A stretch of 64,000 nucleotides of DNA from Lentisphaeria bacterium (GTDB lineage Bacteria; Verrucomicrobiota; Lentisphaeria; Victivallales; Victivallaceae), in the NCBI GenBank assembly GCA_022009855.1, contig CP091727.1:1178001-1242000 (forward strand), given 5' to 3'. Of the stretch, positions 39,830-50,427 are shown piece by piece. The translations under genes were made by a program, and so were the position numbers. The notes below the pieces were generated by a model. The model did not search any database and was not told where the DNA came from. It saw only the letters and a list, made by a program, of their open reading frames with translations. The number at the start of each line of letters is the position of its first letter. Position 1 is the first letter of the stretch.

Positions 39830-39951
39830 ATTTTCATGAACATACTTGTTTTTGCGGGATTGCCGTGTTAGTTTATAGGCATTATAGTAAAAATAGCGCG
39901 AAAACGGGAAAATTGCCAGTTCCGGCAGGAAAAAAGAAAGGATTTCAGGGA

Positions 39952-42013
39952 ATGATGTTCGATCTCGAAAAGCGTTGCACTCCGCCAATACGATCCGGAT
40001 GCTCTCCGCGGAAGCGATCCAGAAGGCGAAGTCGGGCCATCCGGGCATGCCGCTGGGGTGTGCGGATTTCGCTTTCACGCTGTGGTACAAGTATATGCGT
40101 CACAACCCGAAGAATCCGAACTGGCTCGGCCGCGACCGCTTCATCCTTTCCGCCGGACACGGTTCGATGCTGGAGTACAGCCTGCTCCACCTCTTCGGCT
40201 ACGGGCTGTCGATGGAGGAGCTCCGCAACTTCCGCCAGTGGGACAGCCGCACCCCGGGCCATCCGGAGTACGGCCACACTGCCGGTGTGGACATCACCAC
40301 CGGCCCGCTCGGCAGCGGGTTCGCCTCCGGCGTCGGCATGGCGATCGCCAAGCGCTACTTCGCCGCGAAAACCGGGCTGGAGGAGTCCGGACTGATGAAC
40401 AACCGCATCTTCATCATCGCCGGCGACGGCTGCATGATGGAGGGATGCACCTCCGAGGCCGCCTCGCTCGCCGGACACCTCGCCCTCGATGAACTGGTGG
40501 TCTTCTACGACGACAACAGCATCACCATCGAAGGTGGAACCAGTCTCGCCTTCTCCGAGGACGTCGCCGCCCGCTTCGCCGCCTACAACTGGCGGGTCAT
40601 CCGGCTGGACAACGCCAACGACATCGCAAAATGCGACGCCGCGCTGGCGGAGGCGCTCCGCTCCGACGGCCGCCCGACGCTGGTGATCGGCAAGACCAGC
40701 ATCGGCTACGGCGCGCCCAACAAGCAGGGTAAGTCCAGCGCCCACGGCGAACCGCTCGGCGAAGAGGAGGTCGAGGCGCTCCGCCGGAACCTCGGCATGC
40801 CCGCCGAACCCTTCACGGTGAGCGACGAGGTGCGCGCCTTCTGCGACGCCCGCGTCGCGGAACTCGAACAGGAGGCCGCCGAGTGGGAGGCGAAATACCA
40901 GAAGTTCCTCGAAGCCGATCCGGAGCGCGCCGCGCTGGTGATGAGCTTCGTCAACCGCACCGTGCCGGAAAATATCGCCGAAGAGCTGCTCAAGGCCGCT
41001 CCGGTCGACAAGCCGGTCGCCAGCCGCGCCTCCTCCGGGGCGGTGCTGCAGCGGGCGGCGGCGCTGGTTCCGTCGCTCTTCGGCGGAGCCGCCGACCTCG
41101 CGCCTTCGACCAAGACCAACATCAAGGACGGCGGCGACTTCTCCGCCGACAACCGCGCCGGGCGGAACCTCCACTTCGGCATCCGCGAGCTGGCGATGGG
41201 GCTGGCCGGGAACGGCATGGCGCTCTTCGGCACCGCGATTCCCTACACCTCGACCTTCTTCGTCTTCTCGGACTACATGAAGCCGGCGATCCGTCTTGCC
41301 GCGCTCCAGAATCTGCATGAGATCTACGTCTTCACCCACGACTCCTTCTACGTCGGAGAGGACGGTCCGACCCACGAGCCGATCGAACAGATCGCGATGC
41401 TCCGCACCATTCCGAACCTGACGGTGATCCGGCCGGCCGAAGCGCACGAAGTGGCGCAGGCGTGGGCGGTCGCGCTGCAGGCGAAGGGACCGGTCGCGCT
41501 GCTGCTCACCCGGCAGGATCTCGCCCCTACGACGCCGAAACGGCGGCGAAGGTCGATGTCTCCCGCGGCGCGTTCGTGGTCAGCGACGACGAGGAGTTCG
41601 ACATCGTCCTGGTCGCGACCGGGTCCGAGGTGAACCTCGCGCTCGGCTCCGCGAAACTCCTGCGGGAGAAGGGGGTCGGCGTCCGGGTGGTCTCGATGCC
41701 GTCGCAGGAGCTCTTCCTGCAGCAGGATGAGGCCTATCAGGAGGAGATCCTCCCGAGCTGGTGCCCCTGCTACGTCTCGATCGAAGCCGGAACCACCTAC
41801 GGCTGGCAGCGCTTCATCGGCCGCGACGGCCTCGCCATCGGCCTCGACCACTTCGGCGCGTCGGCTCCTTACAGGAAGCTCGCCGAGGAGTTCGGTTTCA
41901 CGCCGGAGGGAGTCCTCGCCCGCATTCAGGAGCACTTCGTCTGCTCCGACGAGGAGGATGACGAGTGCGGCTGCGGCTGTGACTGCGATTGCGACTGCGG
42001 CGACAAGGAGTAA
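39952..42013 (+). CDS. tkt: transketolase with an acidic cysteine-rich C-terminal tail (two frameshifts)
   Basis: About 686 residues when repaired. It is a ThDP-dependent enzyme of the pentose phosphate pathway. It shows AKSGHPGMPLG near the start, the GDG motif IIAGDGCMMEGCTSE, and C-terminal domain markers THDSFYVGEDGPTHEPIEQ and YVSIEAGTTYGW. Frameshifts lie near 39980 (one A missing) and 41527 (one C missing). The last ~25 residues are unusual: an acidic run (SDEEDDE) then alternating Cys (CGCGCDCDCDCG), seven cysteines in all. Ordinary transketolases lack this; it could bind metal. It diverges from ruvB across about 120 bases. Confidence 0.93.
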
Positions 42014-42097
42014 ATAACCAACAGCGGTTTTCGCGACCGGGATTCGCCGGAGGGAGGCCCCGCCCCCTCCGGAATCCCCGGAGAACAGGAGGGATTC

Positions 42098-43004
42098 ATG
42101 AGAAAGTTGACCCGAAGCTGGCAGATCTTCCGCAAATCTCTCACTCTGATCGGCAGGGAGAAGAAACTGCTGATCTTCCCCTCCTCTCCGCCTGCGCGAT
42201 GCTGCTGCTGTTCGTCCTCATCATCGCCGGAATCGCCGGCGTGTGCTATCTCGCCGTCAACGGTTCGCCGGATGGGGCGGAGGCCGCATTCGCCGACACC
42301 GGCTCGAGGAGGAAATCCGGCGCTGAACGCGGTCGTCTTCGCGATCTTCGCGCTTGTCTATCTCTTCTGCATGACGGTGGCGAATTTTTGCAACACCGCG
42401 TTCTTCAGCGAGATCATCCGGGGGCTCGGCGGGGAGAACGTCTCGGTCTCCCGCGGCTTCGGCTACGCGCTCTACCGGCTGAAGGCGATCTTCTTCTGGT
42501 CGCTGCTCGCCTCGACGATCGGCATCATTCTGAGCGTGCTGGAGAGGCGCGCCGGGCTGGTCGGCCGCATCGTGCTCAAACTCATCGGCGTGGTCTGGGC
42601 GGTCGCGTCGGTCTTCGCCGTTCCGGCGATCGTCTGCGATCCGGAGCTCTCCAACCCCTTCACCGCGCTGAAGCGTTCCGCGTCGATCATCCGCCGCACC
42701 TGGGGAAACCCTCATCGGCTTTGCCGGACTGCACATCATCACCGGGGTCGGCGTGTTCCTCTTTCTCCTGGCGCTCTTCGCGGTGGGCGCCCTAATCGGA
42801 GCCGCCGGTGGCGGCGCCGTACCGGTCATCACCGGAGCGGGCGTCGGAATGCTGCTCTTCCTCTGCTTCTTCGCCTTCTGTTATCTGGTGAGTGTCGCCG
42901 AAAAGGTCTACATCGCCTCGCTCTATCTCTACGCGACAGACCGCGACGAACTCAACCTCTTCGACGACGAGGAGCTCGCCGCCGCGTTCCGCTCCCGGGA
43001 GTGA
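42098..43004 (+). CDS. polytopic membrane protein, DUF6159-like (about three frameshifts)
   Basis: About 302 residues when repaired. The N-terminal LTRSWQIFRKSLTLIGREKKLLIFP resembles the DUF6159 start (this stretch is residues 4-28). Several hydrophobic segments follow: LLLFVLIIAGIAGVCYLAV, FAIFALVYLFCMTVANF, GVGVFLFLLALFAVGAL and MLLFLCFFAFCYLV. A glycine-rich loop and an acidic tail close it. Frame changes lie near 42190, 42305 and 42710. The function is unknown. It may be co-transcribed with tkt, 84 bases upstream. Confidence 0.65.
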
Positions 43005-43010
43005 CCTGCG

Positions 43011-44918
43011 CTAGCCGAGCAGCAGGAGCAGTCCTGAATTCGGCGGCATCTCCAGGGTGCCTGCACGCCACGTCGCGCCGCTGTCGGAACGCTGGTCCAG
43101 CAGCGGCCGCCCGGCAGGCAGCGCCAGCGCGCCCGCGAACGGCTCCGGCCGGTTGTTGACCGCGATGAGGCGCGGCGCGCCCGTCGGCGAAATGGTGCTC
43201 GGTGAGCTGGAGGAACGGCGACGGCGATTCCGCCAGCCGCCGGGGGTGCAGGATCTCCCGATAGAGCTTCCACGCATCGGTTTCGAATCCGCCGGTGGCG
43301 CCGGCCGCCGCCGCTTCGAGCGGGAAGTTGAGGAGATAGACCGTCCCTTTGCCGTACCGGTGGCGAAAGAAGGCGGGATTGCCGTCCGCTTCGCGCCCGA
43401 GGACTTCCGCCCCGTACGAATTCATCCGGTAGCGGATGCGCCGGGGGAGGGTGAACGAGAACCCGGCGTCGAAGCGGAACTCCGGCGTGTCGTTCGTCAT
43501 CCGGCGGTCGCGGACACCCGCGCCGAAGATCTCGTCGATGCCGGAGAGGATGGTGTCGTTGAGCGAAAGGTAGAGCGTCGCGCCGTCGTGGACATGTTCG
43601 AGCAGCGTCTCCCAGCTGCGCACCGAAAATCCCGCCCGTCCGGCGGCGGAGGGGAGGAGGTAGCACGCCGACTCCGGCAGCGCCTGCCGGGCGTGGCAAA
43701 AGGCGAGGTGAATCCCCGCCTGCCGGGCGAGCAGGTAACACCCCAGCGCGGTGTGTTTGTCGGTGACGACGGCGACCGCGTCCGGCTCCCCGGGCCGGGA
43801 GCGCGTCGAACGGCAGTCCGTCGAGGAACCTCCGGAAGTCGCGCAGCACTTCCGCCGTCGGATGCGGCGCGCGGTCCGAAGTGAAGAGGCCGTGTTCCAG
43901 CCCCGGTTCCTTCCAGTCGTAGGGGGCGATCGCCTGCTTCTCCTGATCGAAGGCGCACCACCAGAGCAGTCCGCGCCGGTCCTCGCTCCAGAGGTTCCAG
44001 AGGATCGAGCGGAGCGAGGCGGCGAGCACCGGATAGCTGCCGACGATCGGCCGCCAGGTGCCGGTCTCTTCGACGAAACAGGGCTTCCCGCCGATGTCGC
44101 CCGAGAGCCGGGCGAGGAACACCGCGTGGTGGAGGTTGCGGATGCGGTCGAACTCTTCGCGTCCGTAGGCGGGATCCCACAGTGCGTAGGGGTGGACCGA
44201 GAGTGAGTCGCTCCACTCCGCCTGATCCTCGATCCGCCACTTCTCGTCGCAGCTCTCGCCGAAGCCGGTGACGCTGACGCCGATGATCGGCCGGGTCGGG
44301 TCGCAGCTGCGAATGGTGCTGTGGATGAGCGCCGTCCAGCTCCATGCGCCGGCGGAAGAGTCGATCTTCCCGAGCAGGTTGGTTTCGTTGCCGGACTCCC
44401 ACGCCGCGATGGCCGGGTGATGTTTCATGCGGTTGACGAAACAGCGCAGATAGCGCACCTCCCACTGAAGCGCGAAGGGGTCGCGGTAGAGGTCCAGCCC
44501 CTCCAGCGCGGGGGGCACGAAGAGCCCGGAAGGTCATCTGGCCGGTCAGCGGGCAGACGATCAGCTTCATGCCGTACTTCTGCGCGAGATCGGCGAAGGT
44601 TTCGAACCGTTCCAGCATGACCTCATCCACGCCGGCCCGTCCGGCCTCGGTGTCGGGGAGCGGGTCGTCGCCGAACCGAACCTCCTTGAACCGCCCGCCG
44701 ACGCCGTTGCAGTTGGCGGAGCGAAGCTGGCGGATCGGCTGGAAGTCCGGCCAGAAGGGGAAGCAGCGCAGCAGCTGCACGCCGTACTTCGCCAGCGCGG
44801 CGAGATCCGCTTCGATCGAGGCGGCGTCCCAGTTCCTCCACATGTGAATCGCCTCTTTCGAGGCCCAGAAATTGACGCCGGTGGCGAACCGGCCCGACGG
44901 GGCGGGGAAACCATCCAT
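43011..44918 (-). CDS. clan GH-A glycoside hydrolase, GH5-like (about three frameshifts)
   Basis: About 636 codons when repaired. The TIM-barrel part has KYGVQLLRCFPFWPDFQP near residue 40. The acid/base Glu is in AAWESGNETNLLG, and the nucleophile Glu is in KPCFVEETGTWRP. A GATase-like middle domain (ATLYLSLNDTILSG) and a short beta domain follow, echoing GH42 organisation. Frame changes lie near 44530, 43795 and 43170. It lacks a signal peptide, so it acts on imported oligosaccharides. The ATG at 44918 lies just after the ManA-like stop at 44947. The mannose partner suggests a mannosidase or mannanase-like substrate. Confidence 0.72.
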
Positions 44919-44946
44919 GATTTTTTTCCTTGCTGGAAGAGAGTTC

Positions 44947-45991
44947 CTACTTTGCGGGCGAGGGGGGAGGATCAGCACGAGCCTGCCGTTGCCGGAGAGG
45001 GCGCATCGCCGCCGGACGAAGGGGAGAAACGCGCTTTCTCCCGCCGAAAGCGGCACGCCGTCGAGCGACACCCGTCCTTCGACGCAGAGCGCGATGTGGA
45101 AACACTCCTCCGGGAACTCCACCTGCCGTTCGCCGTCGACCCGCAGCTCCTGCGCCTCGAAGAAGCGGACCTTTTCGCGGTCGATCAGCCGGTTCCAGCC
45201 GGGGGCGACCGGTTCGGGTTTCGGCAGGGAGAGCGCCCGGATCTCCGCCTCGCTGCGGGGTTTGTATTCGAAGATGTCGAGCGCGGTCTCCGGATCGAGT
45301 CCCGCCGAACCGTTTTTCCGGGGCGATCTCCCGCTCGCCGCAGCGCGCCTCGGGGTTGATGGTGAGGTCGGAGGGTTCCATCACTTCGACCATCGTGATG
45401 CCGGGACCGATGGCGTGCGGCAATCCCCCCAGACGATGACGACCTCGCCTGGTTTGACTGGAATCTTGTGCATCATCCCCAGTCCGCGCTCGTAGACGCC
45501 CGCCAGCGATTCCCGGCGGAACACCGCCTCGTCGAGCGTTTCTGTTGAATCCGCAGTAGACGTAGGCGCCGGGGCGACAGGCGAGGATGATCCACGCTTC
45601 GGTTTTGCCGAAGTCGGCGTGAAAGTAGCGCTTCGCATCCGGCACGGTGGGGTGGACTTGAACCGGCAGCCGGATGGCCGAGTCGAGAAACTTGGTCAGC
45701 ACGGCGGGATTGGCGCCGTAGCGGGCGAAGTGGGCTTCTCCGAGCAGGTCGGCCGGATATTTCTTCAGCAGGTCGGCGAAACGGACCTCCTCCCCGTCGA
45801 ACCGGACCTTGCTCAACCCGTGCCCCGGCGCCTGAAATTCGCGGGTGTTGCCTTCGATGCAGGAGGCGATCCAGTCCTCCGGATAGTAGCCGTCGGCGGG
45901 GGACACTTTCGCCGCGCATCCGGTCGATGCCGCTGCCGCCGAGATAGAGGCGGCGAACCCGGTTCGGAAGAAATTTCAGAATTGCATCCAT
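44947..45991 (-). CDS. class I mannose-6-phosphate isomerase-like protein (about five frameshifts)
   Basis: About 347 residues when repaired. It begins FLPNRVRRLYLGG. Zinc-site motif PVQVHPTVPDAKRYF near residue 125, then GKTEAWIIL and GLPHAIGPG, match the short PMI (ManA) type. A second cupin with GRVSLDGVPLSAGESAFLP closes it. It should interconvert mannose-6-P and fructose-6-P. Frame changes lie near 45915, 45545, 45425, 45320 and 44960. The ATG at 45991 has AGGAGAGAG upstream. It is paralogous to the domain fused to the GH42 enzyme and sits directly upstream of a glycoside hydrolase gene. Confidence 0.78.
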
Positions 45992-46129
45992 GGTCACGCT
46001 CTCTCCTGATTTGTTGATATCGCGCTCGAAATTCTTCTGTTTAGTATACCGCCGCCGCTGCGAAAAAAATGGAGAAAGCGCGCATAATTTTGTAGAAAAC
46101 GAACCTGGCGGCGATGCGGCCGCTCAACT

Positions 46130-46967
46130 TCAGTTGATCGAATCGAAAACGTACTGCGGCCGGAAATCGCCCCGGGCGGCGAGCGCCTGCTCCTTCGAGG
46201 TGATGCCGGTGAGCACCAGCGCGGAGACCATGCCCGATCGGTTCGCCCCGCGGATGTCGCTTGCGAGCGAGTCGCCCAGCATCAGCAGCTCCGACGGTTC
46301 CGGATGGATGCCGAACCGCCGTTCCAGTTCGCGGAAGGCGTGGCGGTAGATCGCCGGATAGGGTTTGCCGAGGTAGAAGATGTTCAGCGCGATGCCGAAC
46401 TCCCGGAGCAGATGTTCAATGCAGCGCGCCTGCCCGCCGGCGCCGATGCAGATGCCGCCGGAGACCGGGTCCGGCCAGCAGAGGTCGGGGGTTGGGCACG
46501 ATGAACGGCCGCTCCGGATGGCGGCGGAAGAAGTTCACCGCCGCTTCCCAGCTGCCGCGCCAGTCGTAGCGCCCCTCGCCCATGATGACTCCGGCGCAGT
46601 GATCGATACAGCCCGTATCGCGTTCGAGCTGGAGACAGCGGATGGTGCCGAGACTGCCGATGGCGAAGAAGGTGCGTCCACGCCAGTCGTTCTCCTCGGC
46701 CGCGGTGTCGAGCGCCGCGAGGCAGGAGATGAATTCTTCCGGGCGGGCGGGAGTCCGGCGCGGCAGAGGAAGGAACATTTCTGCTCCATCGTATGGTCGC
46801 CGTCGTTGGTGAGAAAGCAGAGCGGGATGCCGGCGGCGCGGCAGCCGCCGAGCAGTTCCGCCGCGCCGGGCAGCTGCCGCGGACCGCACACCAGCGTGCC
46901 GTCGATGTCGAATACGATTCCCCTTGAAGCGGTGGGCTTCGCGGTTCCAGAACTCCAGAAATTTCAT
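46130..46967 (-). CDS. NagD-type HAD-IIA phosphatase (about three frameshifts)
   Basis: About 279 residues when repaired. It has motif I nucleophile Asp in GIVFDIDGTLV near residue 16, motif II in LCFLTNDGDH, and motif IV in LMLGDSLASDIRGA near residue 235. GKPYPAIYRHAF supplies the motif III Lys. The order and cap size match the HAD-IIA (NagD/PGP) group, which removes phosphate from sugar or nucleotide phosphates. Frame changes lie near 46925 (extra G in a run), 46770 and 46495. It precedes the ManA-like gene on the minus strand, about 140 bases away. Confidence 0.83.
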
Positions 46968-47048
46968 CGCAGTCTCTCTTCAAAGCCGGATTTTCCGGCC
47001 GATCCTTTAAAATAGCCCGATAAAGCGGAATTTTCCACCCGGAAAGGC

Positions 47049-47077
47049 TTGATAAACGTGCCGGTTCCGGGTATTGT
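47049..47077 (+). promoter_or_regulatory. probable sigma70 promoter of dgt
   Basis: TTGATA (47049-47054), 17-bp spacer, TATTGT (47072-47077), 37 bases before the dgt start codon. Confidence 0.55.
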
Positions 47078-47113
47078 AAGAGGAAGCAAGATTCAGATGG
47101 GAGTTCCGTTTTG

Positions 47114-48462
47114 ATGGAGTGGAAACAACTGTTGTCCCCGCACCGCGTCGGCAGTTCGAAGCCCGGCGTGATCACGCAGGACCGTTCGCCGTTTCAGCGC
47201 GATTTCGACCGGATCGTCTTTTCGGGAGCGTTCCGGCGGCTGCAGGATAAGACCCAGGTGTTCCCGCTGGTCAAGACCGACTACGTCCGCACCCGGCTCA
47301 CCCACAGTCTGGAGACCAGTTCGGTCGGCCGTTCGCTCGGCACCGCGGTCGGGGTGGAGATCTGCAAGAATTTCGACACCGCCGGAGCGCAGCCGAGCGA
47401 CATCGGCGCCGCCGTCGCCGCCGCCGCCCTCGCCCACGACATCGGCAATCCGCCGCTCGGACACGCGGGCGAGGAGGCGATCCGGTACTGGTTCACCCAT
47501 TCCCCGGTCGCCTGCGCCATGCGCGATGTGATGAATGAGGACGAGGCCGCCGACATCGAGCGTTACGAAGGCAACGCGCAGGGGTTCCGGGTGCTGACCC
47601 GCCTCGAAATGCCCGATCAGAAGGGGGAATGCAGCTCACCTGCGCCACGCTCGCGGCCTTCGCGAAGTATCCGAGCGCGTCGCGGGTCGAGGTGAAACCC
47701 TCCGGCGTGGCGGGCAAGAAGTTCAACTTCTTCCGCGAGGAGCAGGAGTTCTTCGCCGAGGTCGCCGAGCATACCGGAATGATTCCGGCCGGCCCCTGGG
47801 CGTGGCAGCGCCATCCGCTCGCCTATCTGGTCGAGGCGGCGGACGACATCGCCTACCGGATCGTCGACTTCGAAGACGGCCAGCGGCTCGGGCTGATCGA
47901 CTATCAGGAGCTGGAACGTCTCTTTCTGGAGATCATCGATTCGGAGCGGTCCGCCGAATATGTCGCGACCATCGCTTCGCCGATCCGCAAGGCGGAGTTT
48001 CTGCGCGCGCAGGTGATCGGGCGGCTGGTGCGCGAGGTTTCGGCGATCTTTCTCGCTCACCACGACGAACTGCTGACCGGGACGCTGCCGCGGCCGCTGC
48101 TCGACTACGTCTCCTGTCAGGAGCCGCTGAAGCGGATCCAGAATCGGAGCACCCGCGACATCTACAACCACCGGCAGGTGGCGGAGGTGATCGGCGCCGG
48201 GTTCGAGCTGGTCTCCGGCATGCTGGACATCTTCGTGCCCTGCGCCAACGAGATGGCGCTGGAGCGGACCGGCGGCAAAGGCGCTTCGTTCCGCAGCCGC
48301 CGGATTGCGGCGCTGCTGCCGGATCTGGAGCAGCATCTCGCCGACGAGGAGTGGTGCCGGAACGGTTACCGCCGGCTGCTCACCGTGCTCGACTACGTCT
48401 CCGGCATGACCGACTCCTACGCGGTTTCGCTCTACCAGAAGCTCAAGGGGATCTCGATCTGA
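47114..48462 (+). CDS. dgt: dGTP triphosphohydrolase (one frameshift)
   Basis: About 449 residues when repaired. HD-domain metal site: RLTHSLETSSVGRSLG near residue 58 and AALAHDIGNPPLGHAGE near residue 105. The C-terminal half has a conserved DDIAYRIVDFEDG, completing the H...HD...D ligand set. It hydrolyses dGTP to deoxyguanosine and triphosphate, affecting dNTP pools and sometimes phage resistance. The frame breaks near 47627, where one G is missing (QKGGMQLTCATLAAF restored). The ATG at 47114 follows a plausible promoter. Confidence 0.92.
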
Positions 48463-48502
48463 CCGGCCGCCCATGCGGGTCCGGAGTGATCCGGGGTGCG
48501 GT

Positions 48503-49750
48503 TCACCGGCGGATTCCGCCGAGCCGTTCGAGCCCGAGCAGGGCGGCGTAGAGGACGTTGACTGAACTGCACGAACAGCTCCTCCGGTAATCCGGGCGGC
48601 AGAACGCCTTCAGGAAACGGCGGATCAACGGCTCCCTCACCTGTCGCCCGGGCGCCAGGAGCAGTCCGGTCATCAGATTGCCCGGAATCCGCACCAGATT
48701 GAAGAGATCGTGAAACCCCGGCGTCTGGCCGCAGCGCAGATCGAGTTTTCCGTACGAAACGACCCCGCCGTCGGGCCGGTGCACCAGCCGCAGCGCCGTC
48801 GAATCACGCCAGGCGGTCGCCGGAATCGACCAGGTGCCGCGCCACCTCTCCAGTTCAGGGAGAAAGGAGCCGCACAACATCTCCTCGGTGACATCGCCGA
48901 TTTCACGGGCGATGGCGGAGAATTCCGGGCGCGGATCGAGCTCGTAGCAGAGGGCGAGCGTCAGCAGAAACTGCGAGAGTTCAAAGTGGTTCCAGTCCTC
49001 CTTGGGTTCGGCGGCGCGGCGGAGCGCCCGGCCGATCATCCGGTCGTAACACGCCCGCCAGTGCGCGTCGCCCGAGAGTTTCCATGCCGCCAGGTAGAAC
49101 ATCGGCAGCCGGAGAATTTCATGCGGCAGGACCTCATCCATTTGCAGCAGCGAATCCGGCACGCCGCCGAGGGTGAGGTAGCTGTATTGATTTTCCGAAA
49201 CCACCTCCCGCTCGCCGCGGGCGGCGAGCTTCACGACCAGGGAGCGGATCCTCTCCCGCTCCGGCTCCGTGGCGGCATCGCTGCGGAAGTAGCGCCACAG
49301 CCCCCAGACCCAGAAGGTCAGCTGGTCGCGCGACGAACAGCTGTAACAGCTTGTGCCGTCCCGGTGGGAGACGCTGCGGACCACGTAGCCTTCGCGGCCG
49401 TGCACGGTGGCGCAGAGCTCCAGTCCACGGAGCAGTTTTGCGGCGAATGCGCAGCACTCCTCCGCTGTTTCCGGAAAGAGCCGGGCGCGGAGAAGCGCCG
49501 CGTGGATCATGATCCCGCCGTTGAGCGCACTGTCCTCCATCCCGGTGGCGTAGCCGCGCGGATTCGGGAAATCGTGTTCGATCTCCTCCGGGAACGGCAG
49601 AAAATCGAAACGGTCCTTCCCGGTCGAGCCGAGGTAATCGTAGATGAGATTGGTACGTCCGCAGAAGAGCAGACCGCTGATCTGCTCCCACGCGGCATCC
49701 AGCGAAGTGCGCAGTTCCGGCGCTGTCTGAGGGGGAAACGTTGTCGTCAT
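48503..49750 (-). CDS. unknown protein, probable (alpha/alpha)-helical barrel
   Basis: Intact, 415 residues from the ATG at 49750; a TTG fourteen codons upstream is less likely. I cannot name the family. It contains GYATGMEDSALNGGIMIHAAL near residue 65 (positions 65-85). Repeated helical pairs with aromatic and acidic residues follow (QLTFWVWGLWRYFRS, EDWNHFELSQFLLTLALC), as in glycoside-hydrolase-like or lyase-like toroids. No signal peptide. It is the downstream partner of the disrupted pseudopilin and the large GH2-like gene on the same strand, so a role in glycan breakdown is plausible. Confidence 0.6.
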   Translation of the reverse strand: MTTTFPPQTAPELRTSLDAAWEQISGLLFCGRTNLIYDYLGSTGKDRFDFLPFPEEIEHDFPNPRGYATGMEDSALNGGIMIHAALLRARLFPETAEECCAFAAKLLRGLELCATVHGREGYVVRSVSHRDGTSCYSCSSRDQLTFWVWGLWRYFRSDAATEPERERIRSLVVKLAARGEREVVSENQYSYLTLGGVPDSLLQMDEVLPHEILRLPMFYLAAWKLSGDAHWRACYDRMIGRALRRAAEPKEDWNHFELSQFLLTLALCYELDPRPEFSAIAREIGDVTEEMLCGSFLPELERWRGTWSIPATAWRDSTALRLVHRPDGGVVSYGKLDLRCGQTPGFHDLFNLVRIPGNLMTGLLLAPGRQVREPLIRRFLKAFCRPDYRRSCSCSSVNVLYAALLGLERLGGIRR

Positions 49751-49999
49751 GAGGAGAGGTTCTCGTATCGGGCTTGTTGCAGTTTCACTCAAAGTGGATC
49801 GACGCCGAAAAGCGCGAATTTGACGCTCTTGTTGGTCTGTTCCTTCAACTGGGTCCGGGAGGCCATTTTCACATGCCCGTCGCCATATGCGGTCGACACG
49901 GAGTTCCTGTTGTGGATGATCCAGGGATTGGCCCCCCAGGTGCCGACGTCACCGCCGAAGAAGACCGCCTTGGGGCCGTTGTTCATCACCCCTTCCATG

Positions 50000-50427
50000 T
50001 TAGGTTTTGTCAAGCCACTTTTGTAACTTTTTTCCAGTTTTTCTTATATTCGAAGCGTAATTCCCCTTACCCATGTAACCATAGGTGTCGTTTTTGCTAA
50101 AAATCAAAACTTATTGTATCTCTGTTTCTGTTCTTCAAAAGATATTTTCTAGCACTTCACACCGGCAGCGGGTAAGCCATCGTTCCCAACCTTCCATCGA
50201 CCGCGAACGTTCCAGACATTCGCCGATAATATGCCACATGCGAAAAACGTGTGAATTCGAAGCCTCTGTCTTAAGGTGTCGGATGCAATCCGCAACCAAG
50301 AGTTTTGTCGAGTAGCCTCTATGTTCAAAAATATCCTTTCGTTCTCCTTAAAATGGCGGTGAATTTCTCAACCTTTCCTACGGCATCTTTCGAAGACCAG
50401 GAGGTGAAACGAGTTGATTCACCATGC
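50000..50427 (-). ncRNA. predicted bridge-RNA region of the IS110-family element
   Basis: About 430 noncoding bases downstream of the transposase gene, AT-richer than the host DNA. IS110 recombinases use a bispecific bridge RNA encoded in a noncoding end of the element. In the IS1111 group that end lies 3' of the recombinase, as here. A segment at 50063-50080 (CCCCTTACCCATGTAACC) resembles the host target side (CCCCTTCCATG at 49989-49999), as expected if it holds a target guide. The RNA ends and loops are not defined. Confidence 0.45.

Noticed and set aside
38815..40090. RuvB reading frame extended upstream to 40090
   Set aside because: The extra ~87 N-terminal residues overlap the transketolase start and do not match RuvB; the ATG at 39829 gives the family length.
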